Assembly: GCA_030600585.1 (NCBI GenBank)
Contig: JAUVLU010000005.1
Coordinates: forward strand, 26,119 to 90,118
DNA length: 64,000 nt
Direction of reading: 5' to 3'
DNA from: Candidatus Cloacimonadota bacterium
Lineage (GTDB): Bacteria; Cloacimonadota; Cloacimonadia; Cloacimonadales; TCS61
This document shows, one piece after another, positions 17,441-26,106 of this stretch (the first letter of the stretch is position 1; every line of letters starts with the position of its first letter). The notes beneath the pieces are model-generated. The model did no database searches, was not told the origin of the DNA, and was given only the letters and a program-made list of their open reading frames with translations. Position numbers and translations under genes: made by a program.

Positions 17441-18469
17441 TTAATTTGTTATTAGATTTTTACTTATAGGATTTGTTAAATAAGTTCCAACATAGATAAT
17501 TCTATCATAATCTGTCGAGAATCTTGCTGTTCGTCCCATCTCCATAATATTTTCAATTTCTTCTGTAATAAAATTGTAAGAAAAGATTTCACTATTTTCA
17601 GTTATATGTGATGTGCTAAAAATTATCCCAAAATTTGAAATGTGAGGTTGCTTTCCTTCATGAATTTCATAAATAATTGTTTCATTTTTTAGGTATTGAA
17701 TTATTGGGTAATTAATATAAACTAGTTTCTCTTTATCATTTGAAATCCAGTAAGAATATGTTGATACTTCATAAATTAGACTCGTGCTATTGCCAGTATC
17801 CTTATCATATTTGAACAATTCTGGGCCATGCTCTAAAGTTTCTATGTAATATATTGTATTGAGATTCTTATAAGAAGGTAAGCCTATGAAAAAATCTGGA
17901 GTTGCTATAGTTAAAATAGTATCAACATTTACGGTTGTTAAATCAAGCTCAAGAATTGAATAAGAATTTATATCATTTTCACTAAATACAATTAATTCAT
18001 TATTTGGTGATAAAGCTGGATTTTGACAATTTCGTAGAGAATTCTGATAGATAATTTCTAATTGATCTTCAATAATTTCATATCGGTATAAATCCTTTGC
18101 AGGATATCTGTCAGATTCAGCACAAAAATAGAAATAACTACCATCTGATGTTACACAAGCATATTCATAATTTGCAACTTTCAATTCCCCGCTTATCTTC
18201 ATATTGTCTGTCCCATCTTCATTTACCGTATAAAGGCTACTATCAGCAAGATAAAGCAATTTGTTTGAATTTGGAATAAACTGCACATTGTCACAATTAT
18301 CTACATCAATCACTTTCTGCTTGTTATTCCCATCTGCATCCATAATGTAGATGGCATCCTGGTAGATGGGTTCATAATCATTATTGTCACCACCATAATT
18401 ACAACCGCAAAACAATAGTGGTAACAGCAATGATATAAAAAATATCGGTAAAAATAGTTTTGTTTTCAT
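17441..18469 (-). CDS. TolB/PD40-like beta-propeller lipoprotein, array copy A
   Basis: 342 residues. Lipoprotein signal L-L-L-P-L-L-F-C-G-C near residues 13-22, then an acidic linker. The first about 95 mature residues (from D-Y-E-P-I-Y-Q-D-A-I-Y-I-M-D-A-D-G-N-N-K-Q-K-V through Y-T-V-N-E-D-G-T) are nearly identical to copies B and C. I-M-D-A-D-G-x-N is a PD40 blade motif. After that point the copies diverge strongly, and only the last residues (T-N-P-x-x-K-N-L-I-T-N) are shared again. It starts at ATG 18469, four bases inside the end of the truncated gene upstream (ATGA overlap), and is followed after 10 bases by the beta-helix gene. Outer-membrane or periplasmic location is likely. Function unknown, possibly a partner of the beta-helix protein. 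Confidence 0.75.
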   Translation of the reverse strand: MKTKLFLPIFFISLLLPLLFCGCNYGGDNNDYEPIYQDAIYIMDADGNNKQKVIDVDNCDNVQFIPNSNKLLYLADSSLYTVNEDGTDNMKISGELKVANYEYACVTSDGSYFYFCAESDRYPAKDLYRYEIIEDQLEIIYQNSLRNCQNPALSPNNELIVFSENDINSYSILELDLTTVNVDTILTIATPDFFIGLPSYKNLNTIYYIETLEHGPELFKYDKDTGNSTSLIYEVSTYSYWISNDKEKLVYINYPIIQYLKNETIIYEIHEGKQPHISNFGIIFSTSHITENSEIFSYNFITEEIENIMEMGRTARFSTDYDRIIYVGTYLTNPISKNLITN

Positions 18470-18873
18470 CTTAATACCTCCATATTTTTTATTCGGTTTT
18501 TTTTAATTGTTTCACCCATTCCCGCACCTTTAAATACCACATTATCGCGGTTGATTACTATGGTCTCATCAAATTCATAAACACCTGGTGGGAAGTAGAA
18601 GAGGAGGGAATGGTTGGTATTTGCTGGAGTATATAATGTATCGCTAATAGCTGCACTTAGATTATTTTGATCAAATTCTTCAATATTGTAAAATTTAGTA
18701 ATATCCAATCCACCATCTTCTTGGAGTTGCTTTAGACAACCCGCTTTGGTCCATTCAAGAACACCAAAGTTGTCGTATGGTAAACTTTCTTGAGGAATAT
18801 GGGTCCCAATTTGGGCAAATAAACTTGCTGTTAATAATATAACTACCAATAAAACTAAAACATTCACTTTCAT
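18466..18873 (-). pseudogene. 5' stub of the beta-helix gene, array copy 1
   Basis: 135 residues: signal peptide, the G-T-H-I-P and A-G-C-L-K-Q-L-Q blocks, then L-F-Y-F-P-P-G-V-Y-E-F-D-E-T-I and V-V-F-K-G-A-G-M-G-E-T, matching the start of the 557-residue protein. Homology then stops and the tail is I-K-K-N-R-I-K-N-M-E-V-L-R. That tail is simply the translated leader of the next lipoprotein gene, including its ribosome binding site GGAGGT. Its TGA overlaps that gene's ATG. It looks like a deletion remnant, but it keeps a clean start, signal peptide and coupling, so it may still be translated. Confidence 0.75.
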
Positions 18874-18883
18874 TTTTTTCTCC

Positions 18884-19957
18884 TTAATTTGTAATTAGAT
18901 TTTTTTGTACAGGATTGGTTATGTACTGACCAATGTAAACAATTTGAGAAGTATCTTTATTAAATCTGGGCATCATTGAATCTTCAGTTAACAAATTTTT
19001 ATTAAAACCATCAAATTGAATAGAATATATTGAGCATAATCCGGTTCTCAAATCAGTATATAAAATTGTATCCTCCGATAATGTGAAATTATATCCTTCT
19101 TCAAAATTAGTACTAATTTGAAAAGTGTAATCAAATAGAGTCATATAATCATTTTGGTGATAATAAAGTAATTTTGTGACTATTTGTGATAACTCATGTG
19201 AGTAATATGGGATTGCACCCTTAGCAATAAATTCATATTCAATGAATCCATCTTCAACTGAAGAATATTGATAAATGGAACCATCCACATTCCCCCAAAA
19301 AACAAATAATTTATCAGTATTTTCGTCATATTTAGGATCAGCAAATCCATTTGCATAATCTAAATTAGATAATTCTTTTATGTAACATGTATCAATAATA
19401 CTATTGGCTAAATTCATCTTACTAACTGTACTATAGCTACCATCTCTGTTATTAAAATATGTGACATATAGCAAAAATTCTTGATTTTGATATTGAATAA
19501 AAGTAGCTTCTTTTTCACTTACATCAACTGTATTCGTTAAATTCGTTAGTTCATTACCTGTCGGTTCTGTCATATAGAGGTCATAAATGTAATCACGAGA
19601 ATCGTAATAAACAGCAAACGCAATCTTTTCTCCATCATTAGAAATTGCAGGTAAATCCCATCTTACATTCAAATCTTCACTTATCTTAACATTCTCAGTC
19701 CCATCCTCATTCACTGTATAAAGGCTGTTATCAGCAAGGTAGAGCAGTTTGTTGGAATTTGGAATAAACTGCACATTGTCGCAACCGTCCACATCAATCA
19801 CTTTCTGCTTGTTATTCCCATCTGCATCCATAATGTAGATGGCATCCTGGTAGATGGGTTCATAATCATTATCGCCACCACCATAATTATACCCGCAAAA
19901 CAATAGTGGTAACATCCATGTAATAAACATTATCGGTAATAATAGTTTTGTTTTCAT
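18884..19957 (-). CDS. TolB/PD40-like beta-propeller lipoprotein, array copy B
   Basis: 357 residues. The lipobox L-P-L-L-F-C is at about residues 15-20, followed by a G-G-G-D-N-D linker. The N-terminal third is almost the same as copy A at the DNA level (the stretch coding Y-E-P-I-Y-Q-D-A-I-Y is identical for well over 100 bases). The middle is different: I-Y-D-L-Y-M-T-E-P-T-G-N-E-L-T-N-L resembles another PD40 blade. The end Y-I-T-N-P-V-Q-K-N-L-I-T-N is again shared. It overlaps the truncated gene upstream by four bases (ATGA) and precedes the other stub by 10 bases. The pattern of conserved start, variable middle and conserved end suggests gene conversion or segment exchange within the array. 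Confidence 0.75.
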   Translation of the reverse strand: MKTKLLLPIMFITWMLPLLFCGYNYGGGDNDYEPIYQDAIYIMDADGNNKQKVIDVDGCDNVQFIPNSNKLLYLADNSLYTVNEDGTENVKISEDLNVRWDLPAISNDGEKIAFAVYYDSRDYIYDLYMTEPTGNELTNLTNTVDVSEKEATFIQYQNQEFLLYVTYFNNRDGSYSTVSKMNLANSIIDTCYIKELSNLDYANGFADPKYDENTDKLFVFWGNVDGSIYQYSSVEDGFIEYEFIAKGAIPYYSHELSQIVTKLLYYHQNDYMTLFDYTFQISTNFEEGYNFTLSEDTILYTDLRTGLCSIYSIQFDGFNKNLLTEDSMMPRFNKDTSQIVYIGQYITNPVQKNLITN

Positions 19958-20391
19958 CTTAATACCTCCATATTTTTTATTCGGTTTTTAGTTGTCTCTT
20001 CCGCTCCCGCACCTTTGAAAACTACATTATCACGATTTATCTCAATTGTTTCAGTAAAATTATACTCTCCTGGTGGGAAGTAGAAGAGGAGGGACTGTCC
20101 ATTATAAACATCATCATTTTCAACAAGATCTATAATTTTCTCAGTCAATGTACTGCCTTCAATAACTGGATCATCCAAATCAGTTGTTACATCAATAAAT
20201 TTATCAATTTCCATGCCACCATTTTCTTCTATCTGTTTTAAACATCCTGCATTCTGCCATTCGGTTATTCGTGGATTTGAACTAACCAAAGGTAATCTTT
20301 CATCAGGGATATTAGTTCCAATTGTACTTTGTGCAAATAAGTTTACTGAAAAAATTATAACTGCAATTAAAATTAAAATATGTTTCTTCAT
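19954..20391 (-). pseudogene. 5' stub of the beta-helix gene, array copy 2
   Basis: 145 residues. Signal peptide ending A-Q-S-T-I-G, then A-G-C-L-K-Q-I-E-E-N-G-G-M-E-I-D-K-F-I-D, the P-P-G-E-Y-N-F-T-E-T-I block and V-V-F-K-G-A-G-A-E-E-T. It breaks off at the same codon as stub 1 and has the same tail, K-N-R-I-K-N-M-E-V-L-R, again with TGA overlapping the next ATG. The two stubs differ well beyond recent-copy level in their N-terminal parts, so the junction is older than the present divergence or was homogenised. Confidence 0.75.
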
Positions 20392-20401
20392 TTTTCTCTC
20401 C

Positions 20402-21397
20402 TTAATTTGTTATTAGATTTTTACTTTTGGGATTTGTAATATATTTACAGATGTATGTGATTTTTTGAGCATTATCCGAAAACTTACCTTTGAAAGCATG
20501 TTCAGCAAGAAAGGCATCTTCAAAAGTTATAAGATTAAACACTCTTACTTCGCTATTATAATCTCCCCAGTTTGTTGAGTAAATCATTTTATCATTTGAA
20601 AAATCAGGATATTCACCATTAACGATATTTTCAACATTTCCATTATTAATCTTTATCCTATATATAAAAGAATCTGTTTTGAAAATATACTGACTATTAT
20701 ACCAATCTAATTTACCACCCCAGGTTAAACTAGTGATTATCTGCTCAATATCAGTTATGATATTGAATTTATAAATACCGTTTTCAATTATATCTCCTGT
20801 TTTCGAATAATATATTTCTGTATTGTCAATTCCAAATATTGGGGAAATTAAACTAATATCTTGTTGCGTATATACAATTGTTTCAACTTCTTGTTCTATT
20901 AATGAATATTTGCAGATCGAAATTAACGAGTTTTCAGAAATTTTTAAGAAGATAATATTGTTATTTTTATAATCAATGTAGGATTCGTGATAGTCCTCTG
21001 ATTGTGTTATATTTTCATAAACATTATCGATTAAATCAATTTGATAAACATCTGCATTGGCCATTCTTTCTTGGTATGCTTCAAAAAAGCAAAATTGACC
21101 ATTATCAGATATTATTGGTCTTGCATAATAAAGATCCAATTCTCCACTTATCTTAACATTCTCTGTTCCATCCTCATTCACTGTATAAAGACTGTTATCA
21201 GCAAAATAAAGCAGTTTGTTTGAATTTGGGATAAACTGTACGTTATCACAATTATCCACATCAATCACTTTTTGTTTGTTACTACCATCCGCATTCATAA
21301 TGTATATAGCACCCTGATATTCGGGATTATGTTCATAATCGTTATCATTACAAGCTATCAAAATCAATAGCATTAATATTATGATTATATTTTTCAT
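20402..21397 (-). CDS. TolB/PD40-like beta-propeller lipoprotein, array copy C
   Basis: 331 residues. The signal is shorter than in A and B and the lipobox is L-I-A-C at about residues 13-16. From Y-Q-G-A-I-Y-I-M-N-A-D-G-S-N-K-Q-K-V to N-E-D-G-T-E-N-V-K-I-S-G-E-L it matches A and B. The centre is divergent, and the end Y-I-T-N-P-K-S-K-N-L-I-T-N matches again. It is the first gene of the array in the direction of transcription, so the promoter for the whole array should lie in 21398-21756, facing the one for uvrB. Function unknown. Confidence 0.72.
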   Translation of the reverse strand: MKNIIIILMLLILIACNDNDYEHNPEYQGAIYIMNADGSNKQKVIDVDNCDNVQFIPNSNKLLYFADNSLYTVNEDGTENVKISGELDLYYARPIISDNGQFCFFEAYQERMANADVYQIDLIDNVYENITQSEDYHESYIDYKNNNIIFLKISENSLISICKYSLIEQEVETIVYTQQDISLISPIFGIDNTEIYYSKTGDIIENGIYKFNIITDIEQIITSLTWGGKLDWYNSQYIFKTDSFIYRIKINNGNVENIVNGEYPDFSNDKMIYSTNWGDYNSEVRVFNLITFEDAFLAEHAFKGKFSDNAQKITYICKYITNPKSKNLITN

Positions 21398-21756
21398 TTT
21401 TACCTCTTAATTTTTAGATTTCATTACATTATTAAATAAAAGCTCTCTTATTCCACTTTTTCTAAATTCACTTTCTTTTTCATCCTCTCTAATCTCTCAG
21501 AGAGTATTTATCCGAATAAACTTATTTTTACCAATGTAGAATATGTTATTCGATTTATATACTCTACTTCCTAAAATTGCTAAGTTGTTTTTTTCTGTAA
21601 AGATTAAAATTGTATTTTTATAGTTGGATTGAAACATAATAACTGTGGAGTTAATAAACTGGAAAGAATATATCTCTTAAAATCATTCTCAATAAAATGC
21701 TTGCCATATAAAAGAAGATAATTAAAAAACTCACATGTTTTTATTGGTAAAAAAGT
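21398..21756. other. Divergent intergenic region between the lipoprotein array and uvrB
   Basis: 359 AT-rich bases without a credible gene. It must carry the promoters of the array (minus) and of uvrB (plus). The only structure I see is a short palindrome, CTCTCAGAGAG, at 21494-21504. No SOS-box-like CTG-N10-CAG could be picked out. Confidence 0.5.
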
Positions 21757-23751
21757 ATGAATAAATTTAAGTTAATATCAAATTATCAGCCAAGAGGTGA
21801 TCAACCTCAGGCAATCTCCGCCTTAGTTGACGGCATTGAAAATAATGAAAGATTTCAGACATTGCTCGGTGTAACCGGTTCCGGAAAAACTTTTACAATA
21901 GCCAATGTAATAAAAGAAGTAAATAAACCTACACTGGTAATTTCCCATAATAAAACTCTGGCAGCTCAATTATATGGTGAATTCAAACAGCTTTTCCCCG
22001 AAAATGCAGTTGAGTTTTTTATAAGTTATTACGATTATTATCAGCCGGAAGCTTACATACCCGGTCAGGATGTGTATATAGAAAAAGACTCGGATATCAA
22101 TAGTCAGATCGAGAAACTGCGGCTGCGTGCGACCATGAGTTTAATGGAACGGCGGGATGTGATCATTGTGGCAAGTGTGTCATGTATATATGGATTGGGA
22201 ACTCCGCAGAATTACCGTGATGCTCTCATTCGGATTAAGGTCGGAGATACAATTGATAGAGATGAGCTGCTTAAAAAACTGATAGAAATTCATTACGGTA
22301 GGAACGACATGGCGTTTGAACGTGGTGCTTTCAGAGTACGGGGAGATATTGTCGATATTTATCCTGCCTATCTGGAAAATTCCATTCGGATAGAATTCTT
22401 TGGTGATGAGATAGAAAATATATCACGGATAAATCCTTTGAATAATAGGATTCTGGAAGAAGTTGAAGAGTATCCAATTTATCCTGCGAATCATTTTATT
22501 ATTTCTAAAGATACACTGAAAACAGCTATCGAGCAGATAAAAGAAGAACTCAAAAATAGGATCAAATATTTTGAAAAAGAGGGAAAACTTCTAGAAGCGC
22601 AACGGATAGAACAACGGGTTAATTTTGATATTGAAATGCTTAATGAACTTGGATTTTGTTCCGGTATCGAGAATTATTCACGTCATCTTACCGGTGGGAA
22701 AAAAGGAGAGCCTCCATACTGTTTGTTAAATTATTTCCCAGATGACTTTCTTATGATCATCGATGAATCACATGCTTCAATTCCACAAATTCACGGGATG
22801 TTTGGTGGTGATTATACACGTAAGAAAAATCTAATTGATTACGGTTTCAGGCTTCCTTCCGCTTTTGATAATCGTCCCTTGAAATTTGATGAATTTGAGA
22901 ATAAAATAAATCAGGTTATTTTTCTATCTGCAACTCCGGCAGATTATGAACTGGAAAAAACCGAAGGTGTCTTTGTAGAACAGGTTATCCGCCCAACCGG
23001 ATTGATGGATCCGATCATCGAAATTAAGCCGATAGAAACACAGGTTGATGATCTTATAAAAGAGATAAATGGACGAACTGCAAAAAAAGAAAAAGTATTA
23101 GTTACAACTTTAACCAAACGGATGGCAGAAGATTTGAGTGAATATTTAAGCAAGGCGGGAATCAGAACCAGATATCTGCATAGCGAGATCGGCACAATGG
23201 AACGATCCCAGATAATTAGGGAATTACGTCTCGATGAATTCGATGTTCTGGTTGGTATCAATCTTTTGCGTGAAGGTTTGGATCTGCCGGAGGTATCATT
23301 GGTTGCCATTCTCGATGCCGATAAAGTAGGTTTTTTACGCTCGGCAAGATCGCTCATCCAAACTGCCGGAAGAGCTTCCAGAAACACAAATGGAAAGGTG
23401 ATTTTCTATGCTGAGAAAATATCCTCAGCTATGCAGACAGCTATCTCTGAAACAAATCGCAGAAGAACCAAACAGAAAAAATATAATTTAGATAATAATA
23501 TTACTCCGCAAACTATTAAGAAAAATATAGATGACATAATGACCTCTACAAGTGTTGCTGACGGTTATAAGAAATCTGATAAAAAAGATAAAAGAACAGA
23601 TAAGGATAAGTTCAAAGAATATTTAGAGTTAGACTCAATAGAAAGTATTCTGGAATTATTGGAAAAAGAGATGAATGAAGCATCGGAAAATCTGAATTTT
23701 GAGAAAGCTGCCGAACTCAGAGACAGGATATTTGAGCTTAAAGAACTTTAG
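21757..23751 (+). CDS. uvrB: Excinuclease ABC subunit B
   Basis: 664 residues, full length for UvrB. Walker A is G-V-T-G-S-G-K-T (residues 38-45). The beta-hairpin region [12 protein letters not shown] is present, followed by the domain 2 region and D-E-S-H in the helicase motif II position (I-I-D-E-S-H-A-S). Motif VI is Q-T-A-G-R-A-S-R-N. The C-terminal UVR domain ([11 protein letters not shown]) contacts UvrC. It forms the damage-verification complex with UvrA during nucleotide excision repair in the cytoplasm. A lone gene on this strand; the Shine-Dalgarno before ATG 21757 is weak. Confidence 0.97.
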   Translation: MNKFKLISNYQPRGDQPQAISALVDGIENNERFQTLLGVTGSGKTFTIANVIKEVNKPTLVISHNKTLAAQLYGEFKQLFPENAVEFFISYYDYYQPEAYIPGQDVYIEKDSDINSQIEKLRLRATMSLMERRDVIIVASVSCIYGLGTPQNYRDALIRIKVGDTIDRDELLKKLIEIHYGRNDMAFERGAFRVRGDIVDIYPAYLENSIRIEFFGDEIENISRINPLNNRILEEVEEYPIYPANHFIISKDTLKTAIEQIKEELKNRIKYFEKEGKLLEAQRIEQRVNFDIEMLNELGFCSGIENYSRHLTGGKKGEPPYCLLNYFPDDFLMIIDESHASIPQIHGMFGGDYTRKKNLIDYGFRLPSAFDNRPLKFDEFENKINQVIFLSATPADYELEKTEGVFVEQVIRPTGLMDPIIEIKPIETQVDDLIKEINGRTAKKEKVLVTTLTKRMAEDLSEYLSKAGIRTRYLHSEIGTMERSQIIRELRLDEFDVLVGINLLREGLDLPEVSLVAILDADKVGFLRSARSLIQTAGRASRNTNGKVIFYAEKISSAMQTAISETNRRRTKQKKYNLDNNITPQTIKKNIDDIMTSTSVADGYKKSDKKDKRTDKDKFKEYLELDSIESILELLEKEMNEASENLNFEKAAELRDRIFELKEL

Positions 23752-23939
23752 CTAAATATCGAAGGATAATGAGAAATAATAAATTTCATCGAAATTTCAT
23801 TCTCGTTCCAAGCTGCGCATCAGTGCAAGTCCGAAAATGAATGGGTTTTTGTTTGACATAGTAATAATGTCTTCCTGAGTGCCGCCTTAGCGGAGTATCG
23901 AAGGATGCAAGAAATAAAAAATGTTAACAAGGTGGTTCT

Positions 23940-24785
23940 ATGCGGGAAATAAATGTAAAAGATCTGATCCCGATTGTAAAAAAACTCTGCATCGATGCCA
24001 ATTATTACATTGGTAAAGATGTAATTTCCAAAATTAAAGAATTCAAAGAAAAAGAAGAATCTCCCACAGCAAAAAGTGTATTAGATATTTTACTGGAAAA
24101 TTACGAATTGGCTGCTGAAGAGCAAATGCCGATCTGTCAGGATACGGGAATTGCAGTTTGTTTTGTAGAAGTGGGACAAGATGTTCACATCGTGGGTGGA
24201 GATTTTACCGAAGCGATAAACGAAGGTGTGCGGCAAGGCTACAAAGACGGCTATCTGCGTAAGTCGATGGTTGACGATCCGATAATAGACAGAATCAACA
24301 CAAAAGATAATACACCGGCTATTATTTATACGGATATTGTGCCCGGCGATAAGATCAAGATCACGATCGCACCTAAAGGCGGAGGCAGTGAAAATATGAG
24401 TGAAGTTAAGATGATGAAAGCTGCCGATGGTATCGAGGGTGTTATTGAATTTGTGGTTGATCGTGTAAAACGTTCAGGTGGAAACCCCTGTCCTCCGATA
24501 ATTGTTGGAGTAGGCTTAGGCGGGGATTTTGAGCAGAGTGCGCTGTTGGCAAAGAAATCTCTCTTGCGTTCACTCACAGAAAAAAATCCTGATCCCAAAT
24601 GGGCAAAAATCGAAGAAGAAATATTAGAAAAGATAAATAATCTGGGGATCGGTCCTCAAGGACTCGGCGGCAGAACAACAGCTTTGACTGTTCATATTCT
24701 TTCCAAACCGTGTCATATTGCTTCCATGCCGGTTGCCGTGAATATTCAATGTCATGCTGCGCGTCATAAAAGTGCTGTGATTTAG
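23940..24785 (+). CDS. Class I (Fe-S) fumarate hydratase / tartrate dehydratase alpha subunit
   Basis: 281 residues, the usual size of the alpha subunit in two-subunit class I fumarases. It converts fumarate and malate using a [4Fe-4S] cluster. The three expected cluster cysteines are visible in M-P-I-C-Q-D-T-G, N-P-C-P-P-I and C-H-A-A-R-H. G-P-Q-G-L-G-G-R-T-T-A-L is also conserved. AAGGTGG lies before the ATG. The beta subunit gene follows after a 347-base gap that is filled with repeats and contains a copy of this gene's last 20 bases. Tartrate dehydratase is the alternative name, but a central-metabolism setting favours fumarase. Confidence 0.9.
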   Translation: MREINVKDLIPIVKKLCIDANYYIGKDVISKIKEFKEKEESPTAKSVLDILLENYELAAEEQMPICQDTGIAVCFVEVGQDVHIVGGDFTEAINEGVRQGYKDGYLRKSMVDDPIIDRINTKDNTPAIIYTDIVPGDKIKITIAPKGGGSENMSEVKMMKAADGIEGVIEFVVDRVKRSGGNPCPPIIVGVGLGGDFEQSALLAKKSLLRSLTEKNPDPKWAKIEEEILEKINNLGIGPQGLGGRTTALTVHILSKPCHIASMPVAVNIQCHAARHKSAVI

Positions 24786-25123
24786 AATGGCTCACGGATA
24801 TACACAGATGGGCACGGATAGAAAGTAGTAACGTGACAGATACAAAAAAGAAGAATAAACTGGATCAACAAGATTAACTGGGCAAAAAAATTAATGAAAA
24901 ATAACTTTCGTAAAATTTGGATTTGGTAAGTTGAAGATTGGAACATAGTGTCGTTTCTTTTTTCAACAAAATCCTGTTGATCATGTTAATCCCGTCAATA
25001 AAAGTGCTGTGATTTAGAATGGCTCACAGATACACACAGATGGGCACGGATAAAAAATAGTAGTAAAATTAATATGAATAAATTTGAATCTGTGTTTTCC
25101 GTGTTAATCCGTGAGCAAATAAG
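24767..25123. repeat. Duplicated fumarase 3' end plus CACGGAT-type palindromic repeats
   Basis: Bases 24767-24830 (end of the fumarase alpha gene plus GGCTCACGGATATACACAG) recur at 25002-25065 with only a few changes. The 3' side, TCCGTGTTAATCCGTGAGC at about 25098, is the inverted form of the same unit. This repeat type also occurs at 33300-33425 and 51795-51830. The gap between the two fumarase genes therefore contains no gene, only repeats. Confidence 0.75.
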
Positions 25124-25132
25124 GAGAAAATA

Positions 25133-25681
25133 ATGGAAGCATATTTAACTACGCCGATAAAAACCGAAGTTTTGGAAAAGCTGAAGATCGGAGATCAGGT
25201 TTATATTACCGGAACAATTTACACCGGAAGAGATGCTGCTCATAAAAGACTTGTTGAACTTCTAAAAAAAGGAGAAAAATTACCTTTTGATATAGAAGGA
25301 CAAATAATATATTATGTGGGTCCTGCGCCCGCTACTCCCGGAAAACCAATCGGTTCTGCCGGTCCGACTACAAGCTACAGAATGGATCCTTATACTCCCG
25401 CACTTTTAGATGCAGGGCTTAAAGCGATGATCGGTAAAGGTCCTCGAAATCAGACAGTGATAGATTCAATGATAAAGAACAAAGCAGTTTATTTCGCTGC
25501 GGTAGGCGGTGCAGCCGTTGTGATCGCAAAATCCATAAAAGAGTCAAAAATAATAACATACGAAGATTTGGGACCCGAAGCTATCCGAAAAATGAAAGTA
25601 GAGAACTTTCCATGTATTGTGGCAAATGATATGTATGGAAATGATATTTACAAAGCTGGTGTAGAGCAGTACAAGAGATAG
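25133..25681 (+). CDS. Class I (Fe-S) fumarate hydratase / tartrate dehydratase beta subunit
   Basis: 182 residues. It matches the swivelling C-terminal part of class I fumarases: V-Y-I-T-G-T-I-Y-T-G-R-D-A-A-H-K-R, then Y-V-G-P-A-P-A-T-P-G-K-P-I-G-S-A-G-P-T-T, R-M-D-P-Y-T-P, and the helix I-G-K-G. It pairs with the alpha subunit to form the active enzyme. AAGGAG is placed correctly before the ATG. The pair is split by repeats, which is odd for subunits needed in equal amounts. A long leader with inverted repeats might keep the transcript together. Confidence 0.9.
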   Translation: MEAYLTTPIKTEVLEKLKIGDQVYITGTIYTGRDAAHKRLVELLKKGEKLPFDIEGQIIYYVGPAPATPGKPIGSAGPTTSYRMDPYTPALLDAGLKAMIGKGPRNQTVIDSMIKNKAVYFAAVGGAAVVIAKSIKESKIITYEDLGPEAIRKMKVENFPCIVANDMYGNDIYKAGVEQYKR

Positions 25682-25683
25682 TG

Positions 25684-25755
25684 AACCCCCTTTAATTCGG
25701 GGGATAAATTAGCTCCCCTTTATAAGGGGAGAAGCGACAAAGTCGCAGAAGGGTT
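25684..25755. repeat. Multi-hairpin element with AACCC/GGGTT ends
   Basis: 72 bp. The outer arms AACCC and GGGTT enclose three stems: CCCCC...GGGGG, CTCCCCTT-TAT-AAGGGGAG, and GCGAC-AAA-GTCGC. It lies directly after fumarase beta and may double as a terminator, though no T-run follows. Confidence 0.65.
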
Positions 25756-25793
25756 AAATTAATAATAAATATAAAATATAAAAGGAAATATTT

Positions 25794-26087
25794 ATGAAAA
25801 AGTTGAGAATGGATTTCACGAATTTAGATGAAGTCTTTCCTGAAGATTTTTCGGAGGAACAAATTACCAAAGCCAAAACATTGTTCCTGAAAAAAATGTC
25901 GGAAGATGCTCACAAATTTTATGGTGGAAAGATCCAGACTGTTCCAAAGGCAGGTGTATTTGGTTTTAATTGGTTCAACATCTGGTACACACCGGGTGTT
26001 TCTAAAGAGAACAATAATAAATATTTTTCTGATTTTGTTTTTAGTTTTGAACATATTTTTCTCCTACTTTGTCCCGACGTAGTTTAG
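25794..26087 (+). pseudogene. 5' fragment of a malic enzyme gene
   Basis: 97 residues. Residues 1-70 look like the start of an NAD(P)-dependent malic enzyme (oxaloacetate-decarboxylating), ending with the family block W-F-N-I-W-Y-T-P-G-V-S-K. The NAD-binding and catalytic domains (some 350-400 further residues) are missing. From about 26003 the reading frame continues through unrelated bases to a TAG. On the opposite strand those bases are the start of another gene (see 26003-26098). A good ribosome binding site, AAGGAAA, and ATG remain. It sits right after fumarase beta, where a complete malic enzyme would make metabolic sense (fumarate to malate to pyruvate). Either a real deletion or an assembly join. 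Confidence 0.65.
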
Positions 26088-26098
26088 CGAAGCCGGAT
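26003..26098 (-). pseudogene. 5' leader and signal-peptide fragment of a minus-strand gene, with repeat
   Basis: On the minus strand, GTAGGAG is followed by ATG at 26054 and M-F-K-T-K-N-K-I-R-K-I-F-I-I-V-L-F, a typical signal-peptide start. The frame then runs into antisense malic-enzyme sequence. Directly upstream (26068-26098) lies TCCGGCTTCG...TACGTCGGGAC, the same repeat as at 59193-59231. Two gene starts thus face each other across one breakpoint. Confidence 0.5.
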
Positions 26099-26106
26099 TA
26101 ATGATC

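Noticed and set aside
17441..21397. Toxin-immunity array of the Rhs/CDI kind
   Set aside because: In those arrays the repeated orphan pieces are toxin C-terminal ends with immunity genes. Here the stubs are N-terminal and the neighbours are exported lipoproteins with a constant start.
25824..26054. Open frame of 76 codons on the minus strand opposite the malic-enzyme fragment
   Set aside because: Only its first about 17 codons look like a gene start (signal peptide). The rest is antisense to the malic-enzyme fragment, so it is described as a fragment.
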